From positions 1 through 64,000 of the forward strand of contig JBBHKE010001546.1 in assembly GCA_037447655.1 (NCBI GenBank): 64,000 bases of DNA, given 5' to 3'. A program made the translations under genes and the position numbers. Positions 35,529-45,190 of the stretch are shown here, piece by piece. Source of the stretch: Zygnema cylindricum (taxonomy: Eukaryota; Streptophyta; Zygnematophyceae; Zygnematales; Zygnemataceae). Position 1 is the first letter of the stretch. Every line of letters begins with the position of its first letter. The notes under the pieces are model-generated. The model was given only the letters and a program-made list of their open reading frames with translations, searched no databases and was not told where the DNA came from.

Positions 35529-36650
35529 GGATGCACCTGAGTCGATGATCCATCCTTCCTGTGGAGCTTCTTGAATTGCTCCAAGGGCACACTTTTGTCT
35601 CCGAGGGATCTCCTTCTCCTCCAGACTCTCGTCAAAAAGAAGTTCCCCATCCTCCTCAAGGACTCATCCTCGGTCTCTCCTGTCACTTTTGTAACCATAA
35701 GTGCCTTTTTCTTCCCTCCGAAAGAACCCCCTCCACGGTTTTCTTGGCGCCTCAGCTCCGACAGCTTGACACAGTTTACGATGAAGTGTCCTGGTTTTTT
35801 GCAAAAATGACAAAGACCCTTTGGGGGGCTTGGTGCCCCAGACTGATCTCTTTCCCCTTTGTAAGGTTTCTTCGGGTCCTTCCCCCATCGGTCCCCTCCT
35901 GCTGCTAAAGCTTGAATGCTCTTTCCTCCTCTCCTAATCTCTATTGTGTTTTCCTGCACAAGTATCATCCTGACCACTATGTTCTATTTCCATGAACTAT
36001 CAGGCATTCCCTGTACTCGGTACACTATGTTCTCGAACTCATCAAGTAACTTCATGATAAGAGTGTTAACTTTCATTTTCATTGTACCTGTCCACCCGGC
36101 ACTTTCCATCTCTATATACAGAAAAGAAATATCATTTCAATATTCTAACATCTTTCCTCCTTTGTAGGTGTAACTAGCTAACTTTATCTCAGCCAACTAG
36201 AGCTCCTGGATAGTTCGAGCTCTATAGATTTCCACCAAACTCTCCCATAGCTCCTCGGCCTTGTAAATCTGAACGTGAGGGGTGGCCAAACCTTGGGTGA
36301 GGTGTCTTAGAATGAAGTTCTTGGCAGCCATGTTTACGTCTTCCCACATTTGAGTATCGTTCTCCACGGTCTTCACCGCCGCCGATCCCGGTGCCATGGC
36401 AATAGGGGTGAGTGGTGTCTCCTTCCCTTTCCCCTTTTCGGATATATCGTTGTCCCCATCATCTGCCTCCTCCGCGGAAGCAGTCTCTGCTGCAAAAAAC
36501 CTTACTCCTCCAAAACCGGGAGGAATTCATGAAGGTGGACGTTTCACTTGTCCACTGACGATACCCCAGTATCGTTTTTGGCACAAGGCTCCCATCATCA
36601 TGGCTTCCCAATAGATGAACCCAAATCCATTGAAGGTGGCCACCCTAGAG
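35489..36650 (-). pseudogene. Element B gag
   Basis: Gag pieces in several frames: the N-terminal region near 36400-36650, the IYKAEELWESLVEIYRA segment near 36240, and a CCHC zinc knuckle (CHFCKKPGHFIVNC) near 35800. The gag start codon in the LTR is followed by a stop (ATG GAG GAC ACA TAA), so translation could not begin as it does in A. Confidence 0.85.
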
Positions 36651-36665
36651 GGTGGGCCCATTACC
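36651..36665 (-). other. Primer-binding site of element B (one mismatch)
   Basis: The minus strand reads GGTAATGGGCCCACC next to the LTR, one base different from the other elements, and complementary to the anticodon arm of initiator tRNA-Met. Confidence 0.75.
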
Positions 36666-37700
36666 TGCAATTATGTGTCCTCCATTGGATCACAAAATAC
36701 AGGAAGCCTGTAGATAGCTTTTAACTAGCCCACTTTAAGCCACAGCCACTGCTGCCCAAGTAATCAGGCTGACAATCTGTATGCACCTCTGTGCAGCCTA
36801 GACTCCCTTGAGTCCGTAAGAAAAAGAATCTTTGAAAACACCCAACCAGGCGATAAGTTATGAGGCAGTAAAAATGCCAATTTGTACAAACTCTCAAAGG
36901 GAGAGGTGACTACCTACCAAAATTTTCTAAGTCCTGATTCCCTCTAATAACTTCTATCTACTGAAGTATGGACCATCAGATTACTGTACCGTACCAAAAA
37001 GTACTACTGCCGGTATACCTTTTGTACGGCCTATGTACGACAAGGCTATTAAGCGGACGCGTGTCTGCTTTTTACTAGTCCGTACATTCCTCGGAATTCC
37101 TATGACCGAATGTCATCTCTCCACGTGGCTCCAGGTCATGCCAAGTCACAAAACGCCAAGGTGACCACTCCGGGATTTCGGCGATGATGTGCGCCGTCGG
37201 ATTCGCAATGAGACACAATCGTATCCGTTATAAATACTTGCGCGATATTCGTTTAGTTGCCAAAAACATACGTGGTATTCGTTTTTGAAATGATGTCGTA
37301 CTTCGTACTTTAATAAAATTGTATCTATGCACGCCGTATAGAGTTTTAGTTAAATGAATTTGTTCCTTTCTAAATGTATATATATATCTATCACATACTA
37401 TAGCATTTAGCATTAGTCCTAGTCTAATAGGATAAAGTTGACCGTTGTTGGTCAACCTGACGACTGGTAGGTACCGGGATCAAATCCCGGGTCCGTCATA
37501 TACATTTTTAGAGTAACCTACTAAAAATAACTCCATGTTGGACTAGGGCAGCCATGGATCAACCACCCTCTCTATCCTTCAGTGACTACAACAAGTATGG
37601 GGGGTAGAGAGAGGAGGTGGAGGTAGGCTGTCTGTCCTTTTTCTTTTTATATTAACATATTAAACCTAGAAAATATTGTAGAAATCTATCAATTTCAACA
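36666..37700 (-). repeat. 5' LTR of element B
   Basis: 1035 bp. On its antisense (plus) strand, 37474-37490 forms a perfect five-pair stem with a seven-base loop (CCGGG ATCAAAT CCCGG) like a tRNA T arm. Confidence 0.9.
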
Positions 37701-38593
37701 GTGGATCCATGGATGCCTTAGTTCAACAGGCAGTTATTTTTAGTAGGTTACTAAAAATATGCCCGACGGACCCGAGATTTGATCCCGATACCTGCGGTTC
37801 GTCAAGTTGGCCGATAACGGTCAGCTTTATCGTATTAGACTACGACCAATGCTAAATGATATAGTATGTGATAGATATATATATATTTAGGGAGGAACAA
37901 ATCTATTTAACTAAAACTCTATAGGGCATGCATAGATACAGTTTTATGAAAGTACAAAGTACGATTCTATTTCAAAACGGATACCTCGCATTTCGTTTCG
38001 ACAGTGAAACAAATGTCTTGCAAGTATTTATAACGGCTAAGATTGCGTCTCGCTATAAATCCAACGGCGCACATCATCGCCGAAATCTCGGAGTGGTCAC
38101 CTTGGCGTTTTGTGACGTGGAATGACATGGAGCCATGTGGAGAGATGACATTCGGTCATGGGAATTCCGAGGAATCTACGGACGATTGAAAAGCAAACAC
38201 GCGTCCGCTTAATAGCCTGTTCGTACATGGGCCGTACAAAAGGTACACGGCAGTAGTACTTTTTGGTACGGTACAGTAATCTGATTGGTCTGTACTTTAG
38301 TAGATAGAAGTTATTAGAGGGAATCAGGACTTAGAAAATTTTGATAGGTAGACCTCTCCCTTTGAGAGTTTGTACAAATTGGCATTTTTACTGCCACAAA
38401 ACTTATCGGCTGGTTGGCCGTTTTCAGTGATTCTTTTTGCTACGGACTCAGGGGAGTCCAGGCTACATAGGGGTGCAAACAAACTGTCATTTTGCCTTCC
38501 TGGATAGCATTGGTTGTGGCCTGATGTGGGTTAGTTAAATACTATCTAGAGGCTTCTTGTATTGTGTGGTCCAATGGAGGACACAAAATTGCA
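37701..38593 (+). repeat. Solo LTR D (copy 2), right part
   Basis: Continues the LTR interrupted by element B. Its left part is the hybrid 30095-30240, made of LTR A followed by LTR D. It matches 28959-29851 at a constant offset of 8742. Confidence 0.85.
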
Positions 38594-38836
38594 AATACCC
38601 CCGTATTTGAAACAGTGCATTAGATGAACCAAAATAATAAATGCATCACACATTTTATTTTGCATGCCATTTTTCATAAATCGAGGCTTTTGGAGCAAGG
38701 ATTTTATCCACCTTATTTCTTTTTGATCCGAGGAAAATCTAGATTCCCACTTGCATTTCAAACAGCAAGCCCTATCCCCAACCTGCAACACATACCCAGA
38801 TTCTAACCCTTTTACAGGCACACCTTCATAAATGGC
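38594..38836 (-). pseudogene. Element C collapsed RNase H remnant
   Basis: Encodes VKGLESGYVLQVGDRACC and WIKSLLQKPRFMKNGM, comparable to the C-terminus of element F's ORF and, more distantly, to the RNase H domain of A. It is cut by the insertion of element A, with target ATGGC. Confidence 0.8.
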
Positions 38837-39044
38837 TGTTGAAATAAGTAGTTTTTTTTGTATTTTCTAGTTTAAAATAAATTAGCGGAAACATATATAA
38901 GAAATGATGGCAGCCTGCCTCCATCTCTTCTCTCTCTCCCCCATACTTGTTGTAGTCACTGAAAGAGAGAGAGAGCGATGGAGCCATGGCTGCCTCAGCT
39001 CCATAGGAAGGACTAAAGAGTGACTTAAGTCACTCTCAACAAAA

Positions 39045-39128
39045 GGTTGAGTCCGACAGGACTCGAACCCCCGACCGGTAGAGCGCGGCGTAGCCGTTAG
39101 CTCTAACCTGTCTGTCGTAGAAGTCCGT
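39045..39128 (-). other. tRNA-like segment on the antisense strand of LTR A
   Basis: On the minus strand, AGGTTAGAGC resembles a tRNA D arm and GGTTCGAGTCC (39059-39069) fits the Pol III B-box consensus, with plausible spacing. The acceptor stem does not pair, so this is not a tRNA gene. In the solo LTR copy at 56373-56423 the D-arm piece reads TGGTTAGAGC. Confidence 0.55.
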
Positions 39129-39465
39129 TAGATAATATAGGGTTTCATTCATATATAAACTGTTGTATAATACCGAAATGATCTAACTAGAATATGAAAC
39201 GAAACGAACATAGAACCTGTTAAGATTTAGTGCGAAACGTCATTTCGCACGAAACAAATGAAACAGACATTTTTAACGGTCGACATTTAATGTCGGATTT
39301 AATCCGACGGCGCACGTCGTCGCCGAGATCGCGGAATGGTCACTTTGGATTTTATGGACGTGGCATGACGTGGCGCCGCGTGGAAGGATGACATTCGGTC
39401 GCGGGAATTCCGGAGGAAGTACGGACAAGTGGAAAAATGACACGCGTCCACTCAAGAGCCTTGTC

Positions 39466-39625
39466 GTACACCGGCCGTACAGAAAGTACATCGGCCATAG
39501 TACCTTTCTGTACTTTACAGTAATACGATTGGTTCGTACTTTAGTAGATAGGGGTTGTGAGAGGGATTTAGGACTTAGAAAATATTTGGTAGACAGACAC
39601 CTCTCTCTAAGAGAGCTTTGTATAA
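39466..39625 (+). promoter_or_regulatory. U3 promoter of element A (GTAC cluster, CCAAT, TATA)
   Basis: Six GTAC cores occur within about 80 bp, followed by an inverted CCAAT box and TATAAAT. GTAC is the core recognised by plant SBP-box factors. The same layout recurs in the LTRs of B, C, D, E, F and G. Confidence 0.6.
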
Positions 39626-39821
39626 ATTGGCATTTTTGCCGGCTCATAACTTATCGCCTGGTTGGCCGTTTTCAGTGATTCTTTTTGCTACGGACTCAGG
39701 GGAGTCCAGGCTACACAGGGGTGCAGTCAAATTCTCAGTTTGCCTTCTTGGGCAGAAGTGGTCGTGGCTTAAAGTGGGTTAGTTAAATACTATCTAGAGG
39801 CTTCCTGTATTCTGTAGTCCA

Positions 39822-42800
39822 ATGGAGGACACAGAATTGCAGGTTATGGGCCCACCCTCTAGGGTGCCCACCTTAAATGGATCTGGGTTCATCTATTGGG
39901 AAGCCATGATGATGGGAGCTTTGTGTGAAAAACGATACTGGGGTATCGTCAGTGGACAAGTGAAACGTCCACCTTCGGGAACTCCACCAGGATTTGGGGG
40001 AGTAAGGTTTTCTGCAACAACGGTTGCCTCAGCGGAGGAGGCAGATGATGGGGACAGCAGTGTGTCCGAAAAGGAGAAAGGGAAGGAGATACCCCTCACT
40101 CCTATTGCCACAGTATCGGGAACGGCGACCGTGAAGACCGTGGAGAACGATACTCAAATGTGGGAGGATGTAAACATGGCTGCCAAGAACTTCATTTTGA
40201 GGCACCTCACTCAAGGTTTGGCCACTCCTCATCTTCACATTTACAAGGCAGAGGAATTGTGGGAGAGTTTGGTGGAGATTTATAGAGCTGGAACTATTCA
40301 GGAGCTCCAGTTGGCTGAGCAAAAGCTATTGAGTTACACTTACAAAGGAGGAAAGATGTTAGATTACTGTAATGATCTTTCTTGTTTGTATATGGAAATG
40401 GAAAGTGCCGGGTGGACAGGTACAATGAAAATGAAAGTTAACACCCTTATCATGAAATTACCAGATGAGTTCGAAAACATAGTATACCGAGTACAGGGAA
40501 TGCCTGATAGTTCATGGAAATGGAACACAGTAGTCAGGATGATACTTGTGCAGGAAAACACAATGGAGATTAGGAGAGGAGGAAAGAGCATTCAAGCTCT
40601 AGCAGCAGGAGGGGACCGATGGGGGAAGGATCCGAAGAAACCTTATAGAGGGGAAAGAGATAATTCTGGGGGACAGAGGCCCCCAAAGGGTCTTTGTCAT
40701 TATTGCAAAAAGCTGGGACACTTTATTGTAGATTGTGTCAAGTTGTCAGAGCTGAGGCTCCAAGAAAACCGTGGAGGGGGTTCTTCCGGAGGGAAGAAAA
40801 AGGCACTTGTGGTTACAAAAGTGTCAAGAGAAATCGAGGATGAGTCATCTGAGGAGGATGGGGAGCTTCTTCTTGACGAGAGTCTGGAGGAGAAGGAGAT
40901 CCCTCGGAGGCAGAAGTGTGCCCTTGGAGCAATTCGGGAAGCTCCACAGGAAGGATGGATCATTGACTCAGGTGCATCCATGCATATGTGCCGTGATAAA
41001 GAACTCTTCGCTAAGCTACGAAAGATTCCTACTGTAGAGATAGAGTATGGGGATGGGAGAGTGGTTACTACAGATCTAGTGGGATCAGTAGATCTGAAAG
41101 TCTTAGTGGAGGGTAAGACCTCTATACTTACATTCTCAGATGTACTTTACATTCCTCAGCTGAGTAAAAATCTTGTCTCTACGTCTGTGTTAGATGACAA
41201 AGAGTTTGATACCTTCACCAGAAAGGGAGTCTTTACAGCTAAGTATGGGAATGAAGTTTACTTCACAGCAGATAAGGGTAGCCAAGGAATGTTTAGGCTT
41301 AACTTGAGTAATGAAAAGAAGAATGCTTACTATGTTGGTGTTCCTAAGGTGATGATTTGGCATAAGCGTTTGGGGCATGTGCATTTTGATAGGTTAAGGG
41401 AAATGAAAAAGCTTGGGGTAGTAGATGGCATTCAGTTTGGGGATAATGAAATAATGGATGATTGTAGTGGTTGTGCTCAAGGTAAGGCTCACAGACTTCC
41501 CTTTCCCAAAGCCACCACATATAGAGGTGAGAAAGTGTTAGATTTGGTCCACACAGATATTTGGGGACCTGCAAAAGTACCTTCGGTTGGAGGAAAGAGG
41601 TTTATGATGACAATAACTGATGATTGGTCTAGATACTCTAGAGTCTACTTTCTGAAAAATAAGTCTGAAGCATCCACTTACTTCAAAGAATATAAATCTT
41701 GGAGTGAGAAGTTGCATGAAACCCCTATTAAGAGGATAAGGAGTGATAATGGGGGGGAATATACCTCTAACCAGTTTGAGGAATATGTGAGAGATGAGGG
41801 AGTGCAACACCAGAAAACTGTACCATATAACCCGGAACAAAATGGGGTAGCTGAGAGGTTGAATAGAACACTAGGAGATAGTGCATGCAGTATGTTGGCA
41901 GACAAGAAAATAGGAAAGAGATTTTGGGCAGAGGCAATGAACTGTGCCAACTATATTAAGAATAGAGTCCTCACCTCAGCAGTAAAGGGAGTCACACCTT
42001 ATGAGAGATGGGTTGGAAGGAAACCAGATATCTCACACCTTAAAGTATTTGGTAGCCAAGTTTACAGTCTTGACACGGATAGGAAAAACTGGAAACTAGA
42101 TGCTAAGGGAAAACCTGGATACTTTGTGGGATATGATGAGGATGTTAAGGGATATAGAGTATATGACTTGGCAAAGAAAGATATCATTCTGGTCAAACAC
42201 TTAGTTGTCATGGATGAAGGGAAGTCATTTGACCCCTTCAAATATACAAAGAAGATTAGGATCAGATTTGAGTCTGAAAGTGAGGAGAACTCGGTCGTTC
42301 CCGAAAGGGATATGGGTGACACCGTGATTACAGATTCAGGGGAGATCCAAGATACAAGAGACTCACCGGAAACCTCACATACTCCTATGGACTTCGAGGA
42401 GATAGAAGAAGCGGGACAAGAACCGGTTTCCATGGACAGGGGAGCCGATGAAACAGTGAGAAGAAATCCAAGACTTCCATCCATTCTTGCTTCAGAGTTT
42501 GAGGGAGGAAGAAGGAGCAGCAAAAGATTACAGGAAAAACAAGTCGCTCATAAGGTAACTAAGCTATCTCACCCTGATGAGCCTCAGTCTTACTCGGAGG
42601 CAGTGAATAGTCCAGAGAAAGAAAGATGGATTAGAGCTATAAATGATGAGATGGCTTCTATCATGGAAGCAAATACCTGGGAATTAGCAGATTGTCCTCC
42701 AGACAGAAAACCTATTGGGTGTAATTGGGTATTTAAACTAAAACTGAACCCAGATAATACCATTGAAAGATATAAGGCTCGATTGGTAGCGAAGGGGTTC

Positions 42801-43409
42801 ACCCAAAAGGAAGGGATTGACTATGAGGAGACCTTTGCTCCAGTTGTTCGGTTCCCATCAGTAAGGATTCTCCTCAGCCTGGCAGCAGCGGAAGACATGG
42901 AAATCCATCAGATGGACATTAAGACTGCGTTTCTTAATGGTGAGTTAGAGGAAGAAATTTTCATGAGACAACCCGAGGGGTTCGTGGAGGAAGGAGAAGA
43001 GAGCAAAGTCTGCAGGCTCATAAAGTCCTTATATGGACTAAAGCAGGCTCCCCGACAGTGGAACAAGAAACTAGATGAGTTTCTTACTAGTCTGGGATAT
43101 ATCCGTATAAGCTCTGACCATTCTATCTATATGTTTGAAGATGAGAATGGTGTCATTTTTATTGCAATTTATGTGGATGATCTGCTTGTGTTGAGTAAAT
43201 CCTTGGAAAAGATCAATAAGTTAAAAACAGAACTTAGAAGCAGATTTGATATGAAGGATTTAGGGGAGGCAAAATATATTTTGGGGATTCAGATGGAGAG
43301 AGATAGGGGGAAGAAGATTATCAGACTTACTCAGAAAGAAGCAATAGGTAATATGCTTGAGAAATTCCAGTGGAAAATGCTAACAGTTGTACCACTCCCA
43401 TGGACTTGA
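39822..43409 (+). CDS. Element A gag-protease-integrase-reverse transcriptase polyprotein
   Basis: 1195 codons starting at an ATG inside the 5' LTR, 20 bases before its end, and reading through the PBS. Domains: copia gag (residues about 90-260); CCHC knuckle CHYCKKLGHFIVDC (about 291-304); protease IIDSGAS (about 379-385); GAG-pre-integrase IWHKRLGHVHFD (about 512); integrase D-D-E with HTDIWGP, RSDNGGEY and EQNGVAERLN (about 575-685); reverse transcriptase from WVFKLKLNPDN (about 970) with YVDDLLVLS (about 1115). All catalytic residues are present. The frame ends just after the end of the reverse transcriptase (KFQWKMLTVVPLPWT), because one base is missing relative to the family pattern; RNase H follows in the -1 frame. 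It would form a cytoplasmic virus-like particle and copy and integrate the element. Confidence 0.95.
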   Translation: MEDTELQVMGPPSRVPTLNGSGFIYWEAMMMGALCEKRYWGIVSGQVKRPPSGTPPGFGGVRFSATTVASAEEADDGDSSVSEKEKGKEIPLTPIATVSGTATVKTVENDTQMWEDVNMAAKNFILRHLTQGLATPHLHIYKAEELWESLVEIYRAGTIQELQLAEQKLLSYTYKGGKMLDYCNDLSCLYMEMESAGWTGTMKMKVNTLIMKLPDEFENIVYRVQGMPDSSWKWNTVVRMILVQENTMEIRRGGKSIQALAAGGDRWGKDPKKPYRGERDNSGGQRPPKGLCHYCKKLGHFIVDCVKLSELRLQENRGGGSSGGKKKALVVTKVSREIEDESSEEDGELLLDESLEEKEIPRRQKCALGAIREAPQEGWIIDSGASMHMCRDKELFAKLRKIPTVEIEYGDGRVVTTDLVGSVDLKVLVEGKTSILTFSDVLYIPQLSKNLVSTSVLDDKEFDTFTRKGVFTAKYGNEVYFTADKGSQGMFRLNLSNEKKNAYYVGVPKVMIWHKRLGHVHFDRLREMKKLGVVDGIQFGDNEIMDDCSGCAQGKAHRLPFPKATTYRGEKVLDLVHTDIWGPAKVPSVGGKRFMMTITDDWSRYSRVYFLKNKSEASTYFKEYKSWSEKLHETPIKRIRSDNGGEYTSNQFEEYVRDEGVQHQKTVPYNPEQNGVAERLNRTLGDSACSMLADKKIGKRFWAEAMNCANYIKNRVLTSAVKGVTPYERWVGRKPDISHLKVFGSQVYSLDTDRKNWKLDAKGKPGYFVGYDEDVKGYRVYDLAKKDIILVKHLVVMDEGKSFDPFKYTKKIRIRFESESEENSVVPERDMGDTVITDSGEIQDTRDSPETSHTPMDFEEIEEAGQEPVSMDRGADETVRRNPRLPSILASEFEGGRRSSKRLQEKQVAHKVTKLSHPDEPQSYSEAVNSPEKERWIRAINDEMASIMEANTWELADCPPDRKPIGCNWVFKLKLNPDNTIERYKARLVAKGFTQKEGIDYEETFAPVVRFPSVRILLSLAAAEDMEIHQMDIKTAFLNGELEEEIFMRQPEGFVEEGEESKVCRLIKSLYGLKQAPRQWNKKLDEFLTSLGYIRISSDHSIYMFEDENGVIFIAIYVDDLLVLSKSLEKINKLKTELRSRFDMKDLGEAKYILGIQMERDRGKKIIRLTQKEAIGNMLEKFQWKMLTVVPLPWT
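39842..39856 (+). other. Primer-binding site of element A (initiator tRNA anticodon arm)
   Basis: GGTTATGGGCCCACC directly follows the LTR and is complementary to the anticodon stem-loop of plant initiator tRNA-Met (GGTGGGCCCATAACC), not to its 3' end. This is the arrangement known from Drosophila copia, primed by a half tRNA. The site is also coding: its ATG is an in-frame Met codon of gag. Confidence 0.85.
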
Positions 43410-44170
43410 AAAAAGTAAGTGATGGGAGTGTAGAAGGAGGAGTAATTATCTTAGATGATCAAATGAGTATTGAAGAGAGAGAGTTTATGAAGACTATCCC
43501 TTATAGACAGGTCGTAGGAAGTTTAATCTATTTTATGAATTGTACCAGGCCGGACATAGCGGCAGCAGTTGGAGTACTCAGTAGGAGTCTGAATGATCCT
43601 AGGAAGAGGGATTGGGAGGCAGCCAAGAGAGTCATGAGATATCTGGTTGGAACCAGAGAGTTATGGTTGCATTTGGGAGGGGAGCACACTGACATCACTA
43701 CTTGGAGTGATGCCAGTTATGGGGACGCACCTATGAGACGATGCACTTCTGGGTATGTGTTGTATGTTGGGGAAGGTGCATGCTGTTGGAGCAGTAAGCA
43801 ACAAAAGGTGGTTGCACAGTCCACCATGGAGGCTGAGTACATGGCCTCTTGTTCTGCTGTGAAAGAGTTGATGTGGGTCAAGTCCTTGCTGCAAGAACTT
43901 GGGTATATGAAGGAGGGAGTGCATGAAGTGTTTTGTGATAATCAAGCGGCCATAGCAATTGCAGCAAATCCAAAACATCATTTTAAGGCTAAACATATGG
44001 ACATAAGATTAAGTTTTGTAAGAGAAAAAGTTGAGAATAAAATAGTGAATCTTGTATATAGATCTGATGAGGAAATGGTAGCGGACATGATGACCAAACC
44101 TGTACCCTCGCCGAAATTAAAATACTGCAGGGAAAAATGTGGATTAAAAGAAAAATTAAAAATAGACTAG
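43361..44170 (+). CDS. Element A connection and RNase H domain (in the -1 frame)
   Basis: The frame is open from 43361 and runs to TAG at 44168. The first usable in-frame codons are GTG at 43370 (GTGGAAAATGCT) and ATG at 43400, which sits 7 bases before the stop of the upstream frame. It carries RNase H residues WSDASYGDAP, EAEYMA and FCDNQAAIAI and the KHFKAKHMDIRLSFVRE-type copia end (here HHFKAKHMDIRLSFVREK). Normally it is one polyprotein with reverse transcriptase; here it needs a -1 shift or reinitiation, or is non-functional. It ends 13 bases before the 3' LTR. Confidence 0.92.
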   Translation, partial: EIPVENANSCTTPMDLKKVSDGSVEGGVIILDDQMSIEEREFMKTIPYRQVVGSLIYFMNCTRPDIAAAVGVLSRSLNDPRKRDWEAAKRVMRYLVGTRELWLHLGGEHTDITTWSDASYGDAPMRRCTSGYVLYVGEGACCWSSKQQKVVAQSTMEAEYMASCSAVKELMWVKSLLQELGYMKEGVHEVFCDNQAAIAIAANPKHHFKAKHMDIRLSFVREKVENKIVNLVYRSDEEMVADMMTKPVPSPKLKYCREKCGLKEKLKID

Positions 44171-44183
44171 AAAATAAGGGGAG
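44171..44183 (+). other. Polypurine tract of element A
   Basis: AAAATAAGGGGAG directly before the 3' LTR. The same tract precedes the 3' LTRs of E and F, and variants precede B and C. Confidence 0.9.
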
Positions 44184-45185
44184 TGTTGAAATAAGTAGTT
44201 TTTGTATTTTCTAGTTTAAAATAAATTAGCGGAAACATATATAAGAAATGATGGCAGCCTGCCTCCATCTCTTCTCTCTCTCCCCCATACTTGTTGTAGT
44301 CACTGAAAGAGAGAGAGAGCGATGGAGCCATGGCTGCCTCAGCTCCATAGGAAGGACTAAAGAGTGACTTAAGTCACTCTCAACAAAAGGTTGAGTCCGA
44401 CAGGACTCGAACCCCCGACCGGTAGAGCGCGGCGTAGCCGTTAGCTCTAACCTGTCTGTCGTAGAAGTCCGTTAGATAATATAGGGTTTCATTCATATAT
44501 AAACTGTTGTATAATACCGAAATGATCTAACTAGAATATGAAACGAAACGAACATAGAACCTGTTAAGATTTAGTGCGAAACGTCATTTCGCACGAAACA
44601 AATGAAACAGACATTTTTAACGGTCGACATTTAATGTCGGATTTAATCCGACGGCGCACGTCGTCGCCGAGATCGCGGAATGGTCACTTTGGATTTTATG
44701 GACGTGGCATGACGTGGCGCCGCGTGGAAGGATGACATTCGGTCGCGGGAATTCCGGAGGAAGTACGGACAAGTGGAAAAATGACACGCGTCCACTCAAG
44801 AGCCTTGTCGTACACCGGCCGTACAGAAAGTACATCGGCCATAGTACCTTTCTGTACTTTACAGTAATACGATTGGTTCGTACTTTAGTAGATAGGGGTT
44901 GTGAGAGGGATTTAGGACTTAGGAAATATTTGGTAGACAGACACCTCTCTCTAAGAGAGCTTTGTATAAATTGGCATTTTTGCCGGCTCATAACTTATCG
45001 CCTGGTTGGCCGTTTTCAGTGATTCTTTTTGCTACGGACTCAGGGGAGTCCAGGCTACACAGGGGTGCAGTCAAATTCTCAGTTTGCCTTCTTGGGCAGA
45101 AGTGGTCGTGGCTTAAAGTGGGTTAGTTAAATACTATCTAGAGGCTTCCTGTATTCTGTAGTCCAATGGAGGACACAGAATTGCA
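44184..45185 (+). repeat. 3' LTR of element A
   Basis: 1002 bp. Identical to the 5' LTR except for the T-run and one A-to-G change (CTTAGGAAAT). Confidence 0.95.
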
Positions 45186-45190
45186 ATGGC

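Larger units (their letters stand above)
30241..37700 (-). mobile_element. Copia element B, full length but decayed, TSD GTGGA
   Basis: LTRs 30241-31273 (3') and 36666-37700 (5'), PBS 36651-36665, and a polypurine tract next to 31274. It is flanked by GTGGA at 30236-30240 and 37701-37705. The internal region has gag, protease, integrase, reverse transcriptase and RNase H in copia order, with many stops and shifts. Solo LTR G is inserted in the RNase H part. It sits inside an LTR that is D on the right and an A/D hybrid on the left. Confidence 0.92.
38837..39841 (+). repeat. 5' LTR of element A
   Basis: 1005 bp, TGTTGAAATAAG to AGAATTGCA. In order it has an antisense tRNA-like segment (39045-39128), a GTAC cluster (39466-39542), an inverted CCAAT box (GATTGG), a TATA-like TGTATAAAT (about 39618), a CTCAGGGGAG hairpin (39704-39719) and a terminal hairpin whose loop holds the gag ATG. 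Confidence 0.95.
38837..45185 (+). mobile_element. Copia element A: young, nearly intact, TSD ATGGC
   Basis: LTRs 38837-39841 and 44184-45185 differ by a T-run (8 versus 5) and one substitution. It is flanked by ATGGC at 38832-38836 and 45186-45190. PBS 39842-39856; polypurine tract 44171-44183. It encodes gag, protease, integrase, reverse transcriptase and RNase H, broken only by one -1 frameshift. It is inserted in element C. By LTR identity it is the youngest complete element in the window. Confidence 0.96.

Noticed and set aside
39273-39678. LTR ORFs of 102 and 124 codons (also at 44617-45022 and 55804-56209)
   Set aside because: Overlapping opposite-strand frames inside the A-type LTR, open by chance and identical because the LTRs are young.
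43340-43410. Canonical -1 slippery heptamer at the frameshift of element A
   Set aside because: No X XXY YYZ heptamer in the zero frame was found in the overlap. A shift by another mechanism remains open.
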